Below the pieces are notes generated by a model. That model was given only the letters and a program-made list of their open reading frames with translations. It was not told the DNA's origin and did not search any database. Positions 1 to 6,469 of a stretch of DNA of 9,709 nt are shown piece by piece; positions within the stretch are counted from its first letter, which is position 1; the number at the start of each line of letters is the position of its first letter. Origin of the DNA: Bog-473 sp036491435. Lineage in GTDB: Bacteria > Actinomycetota > Acidimicrobiia > Acidimicrobiales > RAAP-2. The position numbers and the translations under genes are program-made. The DNA lies in assembly GCA_036491435.1 (NCBI GenBank), contig DASXBZ010000079.1, positions 1 through 9,709 of the forward strand, read 5' to 3'.

Positions 1-9
1 ATACGGGCG

Positions 10-18
10 GAACCGTTC
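10..18. repeat. GAACCGTTC palindrome, copy 1
   Basis: This is a 9-bp palindrome (GAAC-C-GTTC) followed two bases later by another GAAC half-site (21-24). The same 9-mer occurs at 6098-6106, upstream of trxA. Both copies lie outside coding sequence. It could be an operator half-site cluster, but it is short and may be chance. Confidence 0.25.
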
Positions 19-61
19 AGGAACCGACGTGGACTGCACCCGCCCACGGTAGTGCGCCCTC

Positions 62-73
62 TAGCCTCTCCCT
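62..73 (+). promoter_or_regulatory. Putative -10 element for a leaderless transcript
   Basis: TAGCCT at 62-67 fits the actinobacterial -10 pattern TANNNT. It ends 6 bases before the GTG at 74, the spacing expected if transcription starts at the start codon. No Shine-Dalgarno sequence lies upstream of the GTG. The same arrangement recurs at 4777-4782 (TAGTCT) and, less well, at 3887-3892 (CAGACT). No convincing -35 element is visible, which is common in high-GC actinobacteria. Confidence 0.4.
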
Positions 74-2131
74 GTGTCGATGCGCTGGGGCAGGACTGCC
101 CTCTGCTCGCTCGCCGTGGTTGCTGCCGTACTCCTCGGCAGTGCTCCCGCCACCTCCGGAGGTGCTCCGGAGGTTGTCGCGCGCGCCACGACGGACACTC
201 CCCCGCTCACCCTGGTGTCCCAGACCAACTGGGTCACGCCCGATCAGCCCTGGTTCAACCTGACCGTGGGCGTGAACGCCTCACAGGGGCCGGTGGCAGG
301 CATTCGAGTGAGCATGACCTACTACTCACGAATCCAAAACGCGTCGCAGCTCCAACAGGCGATCGACGGGACGCCCGGTGGCAACGTGCTGGGCCGCTAC
401 TCCGACGTCACGTTGACCAGTGGGAGCCAGGGCCAGGAGTCCACCGCGTCCTCCTGCGTGACCGTGCTGCGCGACACGCGCGACACGCCCCCGACCAGTG
501 GCACCGGCATGTGCGCGCCCGAAACGCTGACGATCGACATGGGCTGCACGCCGCTGCGCGGCGAGTGCGGCGACGTCTACCCCGTCGCGATCGCGCTGTA
601 CAAGCAGGGCTCGACGACGCCGGTCGCGCGTCTCACGACGTTCCTCACCTACCAGGAGGCCAACGCCCCTGGCTCCATCGGAAACGGCGGTCCGCTCAAC
701 GTCGGGCTCGTGCTCCCGGACTCCACGGCCACCGACACGAAGACGCTCGCGGCGGTGTTGGCCGCCAACACCGACGTGCCCACGACGCTCGCCGTGAACC
801 CGGCGGGCGTGCAGAAGTCGGCGGTCCCGGAGCCCAAGGCGACGACCCGGGCGTTGACCCAACTCGGTTCGTTGGACGGCGAGCAGGTGCTGGATCAGCC
901 CTACGAGCCCGTCGATGTCGCCGCCATGTCGGAGGCAAAGATCCCCGGCGAAATCAAGGCGCAGATGACGAGAGGCAACGAGATCCTCCACGCCGCGGGC
1001 CTGCGGCCCGCGGCTGGTCCCTGGGTCGACACCACGTCCTCGTTCTCCCAGGGCGACAGCGCCGACCTCGCCACGGGCCTGCAGGAGGTGGGCTCGTCGC
1101 AGCTGGTCCTGAACGAGGGTGACCTCACCAGCGCCGGCCTGAGCAACTACACGTTTGCCCAGCCGTTCAACCTCGACCTGGGGCACGGGTCGACGATCAC
1201 TGCGATGGCGGCCGACTCGTCGCTCAGCGCTCGGTTCACCGCGCACCCCAACGACCCGGTCCTCGGCGCCGAACAGCTGCTCGCCGGCTTGTTCTTCGTC
1301 CACTTCGAGAACGCGGCCCTGGCGCAGGCCCGAGGCGTCGTGATCATGCCGCCGCCGAGCTGGCAGGCTTCCAAGTCGTTTCTCGACACGTTGCTCCGCG
1401 GGTTGAGCGGCAACGCGGCACTGACGCCGGTGACCCTCGACCAGTTGTTCCAGAAGGTGCCCGTCGGTGGCAACCGGGAGCCAGCGCTCCGCCACCTGCA
1501 GGCCGGGCCGGCGACCCACGGCATCACGCACGGGGCCGCCGTGAAGATCGGGCTCGCACGCCAACAACTGTCCTCGTACACGGGTGCCATCAGCGGGCAC
1601 GTCCCGCCGGAAATGGTCGCCCTCTCCGACGGGCTACTCAGCACGGAACGACAGGGGCTGAGCGCACCACGCCGCGCCGCCGCGCTCGCCTCGTACCAGC
1701 GGGCGTTCACCGACCAGACCGGGCGGATCAGCCTCGCGGGCCAGGAGACGGTCACCTTCACCGCCCGCCAGGCGTCCATCCCGATCACTGTCCTTTCGTC
1801 CGCCCCCTATCCGGTCAACGTCGTCGTGACGCTCGCCAGCGACAAATTCACGTTTCCCAACGGGAACACGCGCCGGCTCACGCTTGACCGCCCGACCACG
1901 TCGGTACGCGTGACGGCACAGGCCCGCACGTCCGGTGACCGACTGCCGATCGACGTCCTGCTCCATACGTCGAACGGGCAGCTCCTCCTGGCCCACACCG
2001 TGCTGACCGTCCACTCGACGGCCATCTCGTTCGTCGGCGTTGCCCTCACCGTCTTGGCCGGCGTCGTCCTCCTCGTGTGGTGGGCGCGCACCTGGCGCAA
2101 GGCCCGCCGCAAGCGCCTCCGGGCCAGCTGA
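74..2131 (+). CDS. DUF6049-like secreted, C-terminally membrane-anchored protein (Rv3909-type)
   Basis: The product has 685 residues. The N-terminus has basic residues (R4, R7), a hydrophobic stretch at about 9-23 and an Ala/Ser/Gly-rich region that would suit signal peptidase cleavage near 25-30. A large extracytoplasmic region follows, ending in a beta-rich section (about 570-645). A single membrane helix (about 650-671) and a very basic cytoplasmic tail (RKARRKRLR) close the protein, giving a type I topology. This architecture, placed directly upstream of murJ, matches the actinobacterial DUF6049 family (M. tuberculosis Rv3909). The family has no established biochemical function; its constant neighbourhood with murJ suggests an envelope role (inference). 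GTG at 74 is chosen because of the -10-like element immediately upstream; ATG at 80 is the alternative. The stop is one base before the murJ ATG, so the two are probably co-transcribed and translationally coupled. Family assignment rests on topology, the C-terminal region and synteny. Confidence 0.75.
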   Translation: MSMRWGRTALCSLAVVAAVLLGSAPATSGGAPEVVARATTDTPPLTLVSQTNWVTPDQPWFNLTVGVNASQGPVAGIRVSMTYYSRIQNASQLQQAIDGTPGGNVLGRYSDVTLTSGSQGQESTASSCVTVLRDTRDTPPTSGTGMCAPETLTIDMGCTPLRGECGDVYPVAIALYKQGSTTPVARLTTFLTYQEANAPGSIGNGGPLNVGLVLPDSTATDTKTLAAVLAANTDVPTTLAVNPAGVQKSAVPEPKATTRALTQLGSLDGEQVLDQPYEPVDVAAMSEAKIPGEIKAQMTRGNEILHAAGLRPAAGPWVDTTSSFSQGDSADLATGLQEVGSSQLVLNEGDLTSAGLSNYTFAQPFNLDLGHGSTITAMAADSSLSARFTAHPNDPVLGAEQLLAGLFFVHFENAALAQARGVVIMPPPSWQASKSFLDTLLRGLSGNAALTPVTLDQLFQKVPVGGNREPALRHLQAGPATHGITHGAAVKIGLARQQLSSYTGAISGHVPPEMVALSDGLLSTERQGLSAPRRAAALASYQRAFTDQTGRISLAGQETVTFTARQASIPITVLSSAPYPVNVVVTLASDKFTFPNGNTRRLTLDRPTTSVRVTAQARTSGDRLPIDVLLHTSNGQLLLAHTVLTVHSTAISFVGVALTVLAGVVLLVWWARTWRKARRKRLRAS

Positions 2132-2132
2132 C

Positions 2133-3827
2133 ATGACCGCCGCCCGGCGCGCCCGCACCCTCCCGTTGCGCACGGCAGCGGTCTACGTCGCCCTCGGCAC
2201 CGGCGTCTCCCGGGTCACCGGCCTCCTCCGCTTCGTCGCGCTGGCCTGGGCGCTCGGCCAGACATTCCTCGCCGACTCGTACAACCTGGCCAACACGACG
2301 CCGAACATGCTCTACGACGTCGTCCTCGGCGGCGTGCTGTCGGCCACGTTCATCCCCGTCTTCGTCGACCGGCTGTCCAACAAGTCCGAATCCGAGGCCT
2401 TCGAGTCCATCTCCGCGGTCGTCTCGGTCTCGGTCGTGGTCCTCCTCGCGACCACCGTCGCCGCCTTGGTCGCGGCGCCCTACATCATCGACGCCCTCAC
2501 CTCACTCGACACGCATGCCACCGCGGCGGAAGCGCACCGGGTTGCGCTCGAGCGAGCGGTCGCCACCACGTTCCTCCGGTGGTTCGTCATCCAGATCGCC
2601 GCATACGGGCTCTTCGCGCTCGCCGCGGCCCTCCTCAACACCCGCCGGCGCTTCGTGGCCGTGGCGTGGGCACCGATCGTCAACAACATCGTCTGCATCT
2701 CGATCCTGATCTGGTTCGGCCTCTGGGCCGGCCACGGTGCCTCGCTCGCCAGCGTCGAGCAGCACCACGGCCAGTTGGTCCTCCTCGGCCTCGGGACGTC
2801 GCTCGGCGTCGTCCTCCAAGGTGTCGCCCTCGTCCCGAGCCTCCTGCAGGCCAATCTCGGACGCTTGCGCTGGCGCTGGAACCTTCGCGACACCGCCCTC
2901 CACGACATCGCGCGTCTCGGCGCGTGGACCTTCGGCTTCGTGGTCGCCAACCAGGTCGCGCTGTTCATCGTCACGATCCTGGCCGGCTCGGTCGCCGGGC
3001 CGGACCCGGTGTCCTCGTACACGTACGCGTACGCGTTCTTTCAGCTGCCCTACGGCATCATCGCCGTCACCATCATGTCGGTCGTCACGCCGGACCTGGC
3101 CGAGAAGTGGTCGACCGACCAGACCGAGGCGTTCCTGCATCGCATGAGCGGTGGCCTCCGCGCCGTCCTCGCGCTCGTCATCCCCTCCGCCGTCGGCATG
3201 CTCCTCTTGGCCAAACCCGCCGTCGCGCTGCTCCTCGGCATCGGCCACAGTACGCCCGCCGAGACCGCCACGACGGGTGCCGCGCTCGCCATGTTCGCGC
3301 TCGGTCTGCCCGGTTTCTGCGCCTACCTCTACTTCGTGCGTGTCCTGCAGGCCATGCAGCGGACCAAGGTCGCCTTCTTCCTGTACCTCATCGAGAACGC
3401 CCTCAACATCGTCCTGGCCCTGGCGCTGGTGCACCCGCTCGGTGTCCGCGGCCTCGCGCTCTCGCTCTCCATCGCCTACACCGTGGCCGCGCTCCTGGCG
3501 CTTGCTGTCTTCCACCAGTGGTTCGGCCGCCTGGCGCCCTCCGAGAGCTGGACGCCCCTCTGGCGAGTGATCGTCGCGTCCATCCCGATGGCCGTCGTGG
3601 TCCTGCTCGTCTCCAACCTGTCGGGATCGACGAGCACCGCCGGCCTGTTCGCTCGTGTCGTGGGCGCCATCGTCGCGGGCGGCATCACCTTCGGCGCCTG
3701 CGTGATCTGGCTCGGCCGTCGGCACGACTCGGCCCGCCGCCGCCCGCCTCCCCCGCCGCCTCCCGAGCCGCCGGCCCGACCGACGCGGCCGCTCGACACG
3801 CCTCGCATCGTCCCGTATCGCCCCTGA
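2133..3827 (+). CDS. murJ: Lipid II flippase MurJ (MviN family)
   Basis: The product has 564 residues and many hydrophobic helices, consistent with the 14-helix MOP-superfamily fold. MurJ moves lipid II across the cytoplasmic membrane for peptidoglycan synthesis. The N-terminus carries the family signature: SRVTGLLR at 26-33, then ADSYNLANTTPNML at 47-60, followed by the GGVLSATFIPVF segment at 66-77, corresponding to the conserved 'PN...GA.S.AFVPVF' region. The ATG at 2133 is chosen because it follows the previous stop by one base; in-frame codons upstream overlap the preceding gene and lack family similarity. The last 36 residues (529-564) form a cytoplasmic Arg/Pro-rich tail with seven consecutive prolines. 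Mycobacterial MurJ instead carries a long C-terminal extension with a pseudokinase domain, which is absent here. An inverted-repeat cluster follows the stop and may end or attenuate the transcript. Confidence 0.93.
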   Translation: MTAARRARTLPLRTAAVYVALGTGVSRVTGLLRFVALAWALGQTFLADSYNLANTTPNMLYDVVLGGVLSATFIPVFVDRLSNKSESEAFESISAVVSVSVVVLLATTVAALVAAPYIIDALTSLDTHATAAEAHRVALERAVATTFLRWFVIQIAAYGLFALAAALLNTRRRFVAVAWAPIVNNIVCISILIWFGLWAGHGASLASVEQHHGQLVLLGLGTSLGVVLQGVALVPSLLQANLGRLRWRWNLRDTALHDIARLGAWTFGFVVANQVALFIVTILAGSVAGPDPVSSYTYAYAFFQLPYGIIAVTIMSVVTPDLAEKWSTDQTEAFLHRMSGGLRAVLALVIPSAVGMLLLAKPAVALLLGIGHSTPAETATTGAALAMFALGLPGFCAYLYFVRVLQAMQRTKVAFFLYLIENALNIVLALALVHPLGVRGLALSLSIAYTVAALLALAVFHQWFGRLAPSESWTPLWRVIVASIPMAVVVLLVSNLSGSTSTAGLFARVVGAIVAGGITFGACVIWLGRRHDSARRRPPPPPPPEPPARPTRPLDTPRIVPYRP

Positions 3828-3839
3828 CCTGACCCAGGA

Positions 3840-3887
3840 GCCACGACAGCCAGCCGACGGGCCACTTCGTCGCCCGTCGTGCGTGGC
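3840..3887. repeat. Nested inverted repeats in the murJ-degV gap (possible terminator)
   Basis: The inner stem is CGACGGGC (3855-3862) with GCCCGTCG (3872-3879), a perfect 8-bp match around a 9-base loop. The outer stem is GCCACG (3840-3845) with CGTGGC (3882-3887), also perfect. No T-tract follows, so it is not a classical intrinsic terminator, though U-less hairpins are proposed as terminators in high-GC actinobacteria. It lies just upstream of the putative degV -10 and could instead attenuate read-through from murJ. Confidence 0.4.
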
Positions 3888-3899
3888 AGACTCCCTGCC
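3887..3899 (+). promoter_or_regulatory. Putative -10 element upstream of degV
   Basis: CAGACT at 3887-3892 is 7 bases before the ATG at 3900. It resembles the TAGNCT elements at 62-67 and 4777-4782 and has similar spacing to the start codon, suggesting a leaderless transcript. It is the weakest of the three because the first T is missing. Confidence 0.28.
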
Positions 3900-4760
3900 A
3901 TGCCCGGCGTCCACATCGTGACCGACAGTGCCTGCGACCTGTCCGACCAGCTCGTCAAGGAGCACGGCATCGTCGTCGTGCCGCTCACCATCCGCTTCGG
4001 GAACGAGGAGCTCGAGGACCGCCGCCAACTCAGCCCCACGGAGTTCTGGGACCGCTGCAGCGGCAAGGGCGACCTGCCCGAGACCTCGGCGCCGTCGCCG
4101 GGCGCCTTCCAGGCCGCGTACCAGCAGGCCGTCGACGAAGGCGCAGACGCCGTCCTCTGCTTGACGATCTCGTCCAAGGTCTCAGGCACGTACGGCTCGG
4201 CCGTGACGGCGGCCGAATCGTTCTCCGCGGCACCGATCCGCGTCATCGACACCTTCTCGTTGACCATGGGCCAGGGCCTGCTCGCCATCGCCGCCGCCGA
4301 GGACGCCGCGGCCGGCAAGAGCCTCGACGACGTCGCCGCGGCGACCGAGGACCGCATCCCCCGGACCCGTATCTACGGCGTGCTCGGCGGGCTCGAGCAC
4401 CTGCAGCGGCTGGGCCGCATCGGCAGCGCCCGTGCCCTGCTCGGCTCGGTCCTGAACATCAAGCCGGTCATCCAGCTGAAGGACGGCGAGGTGGCCGAGG
4501 AGTCAAAGCAGCGGACGCGGACCAAAGCGATCGCGTACCTCGTAGACAAGGTCAAGGCGGACGCGCCCGTCGAGCGAATCGCCGTGGCCGACGGGGCCTG
4601 CGACGACCTCGTCGGCGTCCAGGCGAAGCTCGAGGACGTCGCCACCGAGCACCCGCTCCTCCATGTCGAGCTCGGCCCCGTCGTGGGTACGCACGCCGGG
4701 CCGAACACGGTCGGCGTCTGCTACATCGTCCCTGCCAGGAGCGCCGGAACCGGCAGTTAG
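3900..4760 (+). CDS. DegV family fatty-acid-binding protein
   Basis: The product has 286 residues, the normal DegV length. DegV/FakB proteins bind a fatty acid in a buried pocket; in Firmicutes FakB presents it to the kinase FakA. Visible family motifs are HIVTDSACDLS (5-15), ETSAPSPGAF (61-70, the TS.P pocket motif), TISSKVSGTYGSA (89-101), the DTFSLTMGQG segment (117-126) and GVLGGLEHLQRLGRIG (160-175), followed by LNIKPVIQLKDGEV (185-198). ATG at 3900 is chosen over an in-frame GTG at 3879 because it places IVTDS at the usual distance from the N-terminus and the GTG lies inside the inverted repeat. No fatty acid kinase gene is present in the window, so its partner is unknown. In M. tuberculosis this slot between murJ and trxB holds sigM and Rv3912. 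It ends 28 bases before the next gene. Confidence 0.92.
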   Translation: MPGVHIVTDSACDLSDQLVKEHGIVVVPLTIRFGNEELEDRRQLSPTEFWDRCSGKGDLPETSAPSPGAFQAAYQQAVDEGADAVLCLTISSKVSGTYGSAVTAAESFSAAPIRVIDTFSLTMGQGLLAIAAAEDAAAGKSLDDVAAATEDRIPRTRIYGVLGGLEHLQRLGRIGSARALLGSVLNIKPVIQLKDGEVAEESKQRTRTKAIAYLVDKVKADAPVERIAVADGACDDLVGVQAKLEDVATEHPLLHVELGPVVGTHAGPNTVGVCYIVPARSAGTGS

Positions 4761-4776
4761 CCCCAACCCCGGCGGG

Positions 4777-4788
4777 TAGTCTCACCCC
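4777..4788 (+). promoter_or_regulatory. Putative -10 element for a leaderless transcript
   Basis: TAGTCT at 4777-4782 ends 6 bases before the GTG at 4789, the same spacing and nearly the same hexamer as TAGCCT before the GTG at 74. No Shine-Dalgarno sequence lies at usable distance; GGCGGG at 4771-4776 is too far upstream. It may drive the small membrane gene and trxB independently of degV. Confidence 0.42.
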
Positions 4789-5091
4789 GTGGCTGAGAAC
4801 GATATTTCTGACGCGCTGTCCGCTCGTGCCCTCGACACGATCGACTCGGTCGTCGCGACCGTCAACGACAAGGCCGTCCGCCCGGCCGTCGTCGCCGCCC
4901 GTGGCATCGTCTTCGGCGTGGTGATCGCCGTGGTCGGCATCACCGTCGTGATCATGTTCTGCATCGGGTTCATCCGGGTGAGCACCATCCTGGGTCACCG
5001 GGTCTGGGCCTCCTACATCGTCCTCGGCCTCCTGTTCAGCCTCGCCGGCGCCATCCTCTACTCACGGCGGGGCGTGGCACCCGATGACTGA
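4789..5091 (+). CDS. Small two-helix membrane protein of unknown function
   Basis: The product has 100 residues and I do not recognise its family. Residues 1-37 are polar and look helical. A first membrane helix spans about 38-62 (rich in V, I, F and G), a short basic loop (about 63-72, RVSTILGHR) follows, and a second helix spans about 73-92. The tail YSRRGVAPDD is short and polar. By the positive-inside rule the RR near the C-terminus would be cytoplasmic, putting both ends inside with a short external loop, though that loop is also basic. The stop overlaps the trxB start by 8 bp, so translation of trxB is probably coupled to it. Its coding status is supported by the tight overlap, the upstream -10-like element, the conserved-looking helical design and GC3 use like its neighbours. 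A link with thioredoxin function is only an inference from position. Confidence 0.75.
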   Translation: MAENDISDALSARALDTIDSVVATVNDKAVRPAVVAARGIVFGVVIAVVGITVVIMFCIGFIRVSTILGHRVWASYIVLGLLFSLAGAILYSRRGVAPDD

Positions 5092-6076
5092 GCCCGTTGA
5101 GCGCGCCGAGCACGTCGAGCGCCGCAAGGTCGTCGTCATCGGCAGCGGGCCGGCCGGCCTCACCGCCGCGCTCTACAGCGCCCGCGCCCAGCTCGAACCA
5201 CTCGTCTACGAAGGCGAGCCGTCGTCGACCAGTGACCAGCCGGGCGGCCAGCTCATGCTCACGACGGACGTCGAGAACTACCCCGGGTTCGTCGACGGGA
5301 TCATGGGACCGGAGCTGATGGGCATCATGCGGGCCCAGGCGATGCGGTTCGATGCCGAGATCCGCACCCAAAGAGTCAGCCGCATCGACGTGTCGCCGTG
5401 GCCGTTCCACGTCTTCGTCGGCGATCCCGACGCCGACGGGCCCACCGTGCTCGCCGACACCCTCATCATCGCGACGGGCGCGCGCTCGCTCATGCTCGGT
5501 GTGCCCAACGAAGAGCGCCTGCTCGGCTACGGCGTCTCGACGTGCGCCACCTGCGACGGCTTCTTCTTCCGCGACCAGCACATCGCCGTCGTCGGCGGCG
5601 GCGACTCCGCCATGGAGGAGGCGCTCTTCCTGGCCCGATTCGGATCAAAGGTGACCGTCATCCACCGTCGCGACGAGCTCAGGGCCTCCAAGATCATGCA
5701 GGACCGCGCCCGTGACAACCCCAAGATCGAGTTCAAGTGGAACAGCACGGTCACCGACGTCTGCGGGGACACCAAAGTGAGCGGGCTGCGCCTGCAGGAC
5801 ACGGTTACCGGCGAGGAGTCGGAGCTCGACGCCACCGGCCTGTTCGTGGCCATCGGCCACGAGCCCAACAGTTCCCTGCTCAAGGGTCAGATCGAGCTCG
5901 AGGACAATGGCTATGTCAAGACGTTCGACGGCACGACCCGGACCAGCGTCGACGGGGTGTTCGCCTGCGGCGACGTCCAGGACCACTACTACCGCCAGGC
6001 CGTCACCTCGGCCGGGTCGGGCTGCATGGCCGCCATCGACGCCGAGCGTTGGCTGGAGATGGCGAAGGGCGAATAG
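5084..6076 (+). CDS. trxB: Thioredoxin reductase (NADPH)
   Basis: The product has 330 residues and is the low-molecular-weight bacterial type. It uses NADPH and FAD to reduce the disulfide of thioredoxin in the cytoplasm. Motifs in order: FAD dinucleotide-binding GSGPAG (20-25); GGQLMLTTDVENYPGF (54-69); redox-active CATC (154-157) within the STCATCDGFFF stretch; NADPH-binding GGGDSAMEEA (171-180) with HRRDELRAS (194-202), whose arginines bind the 2'-phosphate; and the C-terminal FAD motif GVFACGDV (291-298) followed by RQAVTSAGSGCMAA. All expected catalytic residues are present. The ATG at 5084 overlaps the upstream stop (ATGACTGA), and no strong ribosome binding site is seen, so translational coupling is likely. 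It lies 64 bases upstream of trxA, the usual pairing. Confidence 0.97.
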   Translation: MTEPVERAEHVERRKVVVIGSGPAGLTAALYSARAQLEPLVYEGEPSSTSDQPGGQLMLTTDVENYPGFVDGIMGPELMGIMRAQAMRFDAEIRTQRVSRIDVSPWPFHVFVGDPDADGPTVLADTLIIATGARSLMLGVPNEERLLGYGVSTCATCDGFFFRDQHIAVVGGGDSAMEEALFLARFGSKVTVIHRRDELRASKIMQDRARDNPKIEFKWNSTVTDVCGDTKVSGLRLQDTVTGEESELDATGLFVAIGHEPNSSLLKGQIELEDNGYVKTFDGTTRTSVDGVFACGDVQDHYYRQAVTSAGSGCMAAIDAERWLEMAKGE

Positions 6077-6091
6077 CCGCCACGGTCGGCG

Positions 6092-6117
6092 GGAACAGAA
6101 CCGTTCGCCCGAGCGTT
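6092..6117 (+). promoter_or_regulatory. Putative sigma-R/sigma-H-type promoter of trxA
   Basis: GGAAC (6092-6096) and GTT (6115-6117) are separated by exactly 18 bases. This matches the consensus for the thiol-oxidative-stress ECF sigma factors SigR of Streptomyces and SigH of Mycobacterium (GGAAT/C-N18-GTT). Those factors are known to control thioredoxin genes. A start about 7 bases after GTT would leave a leader of about 17 bases that still contains the trxA Shine-Dalgarno. The element lies between trxB and trxA, whereas the Streptomyces promoter precedes trxB. The match is seen directly; activity is inferred. Confidence 0.5.
6098..6106. repeat. GAACCGTTC palindrome, copy 2
   Basis: Second copy of the 9-bp palindrome found at 10-18, again with an adjacent GAAC half-site (6093-6096). 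It falls inside the spacer of the putative trxA promoter, where a bound protein could affect transcription. This could equally be coincidence. Confidence 0.25.
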
Positions 6118-6129
6118 GGACACGCTGAC

Positions 6130-6135
6130 AAGGAG
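6130..6135 (+). promoter_or_regulatory. Strong ribosome binding site of trxA
   Basis: AAGGAG lies 5 bases before the ATG at 6141. It is the only strong Shine-Dalgarno seen ahead of a + strand gene in this window and fixes the trxA start. Confidence 0.8.
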
Positions 6136-6140
6136 ATGGA

Positions 6141-6467
6141 ATGAGCGAGAAGATCGAGACCCTCACCGACGCTACCTTTGACGAGAATGTCAAAGGGTCT
6201 GATGTCCCCGTCCTGGTGGACTTCTGGGCCGAATGGTGCGGCCCGTGCAAGATGATCACTCCGGTCCTCGAGGAGATCGCCGAGGAGCAGGAGGGCAAGG
6301 TCCGGATCGCGAAGCTCAACATCGACGACAACCTGGACGTGACGCGCCGCTTCGACGTGATGAGCATCCCGACGCTGATCCTCTTCAAGGACGGCGAGCC
6401 GGCGGCCCGGCTGATCGGGGCGAAGCCCAAGGCGGCGCTGCTCGAAGAGATCTCGGCGTACCTGTAG
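6141..6467 (+). CDS. trxA: Thioredoxin
   Basis: The product has 108 residues, the classical thioredoxin size. This cytoplasmic disulfide reductase is recycled by the TrxB encoded just upstream. The active site WCGPC is at 32-36, preceded by the usual VLVDFWAE (24-31); the cis-proline loop SIPT is at 75-78, and the conserved FKDGE (82-86) and later glycine (93) are present. No signal peptide or transmembrane helix is seen. It has its own strong Shine-Dalgarno and a candidate thiol-stress promoter in the 64-bp gap after trxB, so it may be expressed both from the trxB transcript and independently. The CwlM-like reading frame begins immediately after its stop. Confidence 0.97.
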   Translation: MSEKIETLTDATFDENVKGSDVPVLVDFWAEWCGPCKMITPVLEEIAEEQEGKVRIAKLNIDDNLDVTRRFDVMSIPTLILFKDGEPAARLIGAKPKAALLEEISAYL

Positions 6468-6469
6468 GC

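Noticed and set aside
326..1600. Open frame on the - strand (424 codons) opposite the DUF6049-like gene
   Set aside because: Shadow composition; the + strand frame has a signal peptide, an anchor helix and syntenic support.
3018..3037. TACG-rich alternating repeat within murJ
   Set aside because: It is explained by codons for alternating Tyr, Thr and Ala in a membrane helix.
2502..4028. Long open frame on the - strand (508 codons) opposite murJ
   Set aside because: Antisense to an unmistakable MurJ, with a highly biased Glu/Asp/Arg/Gly composition typical of a shadow frame.
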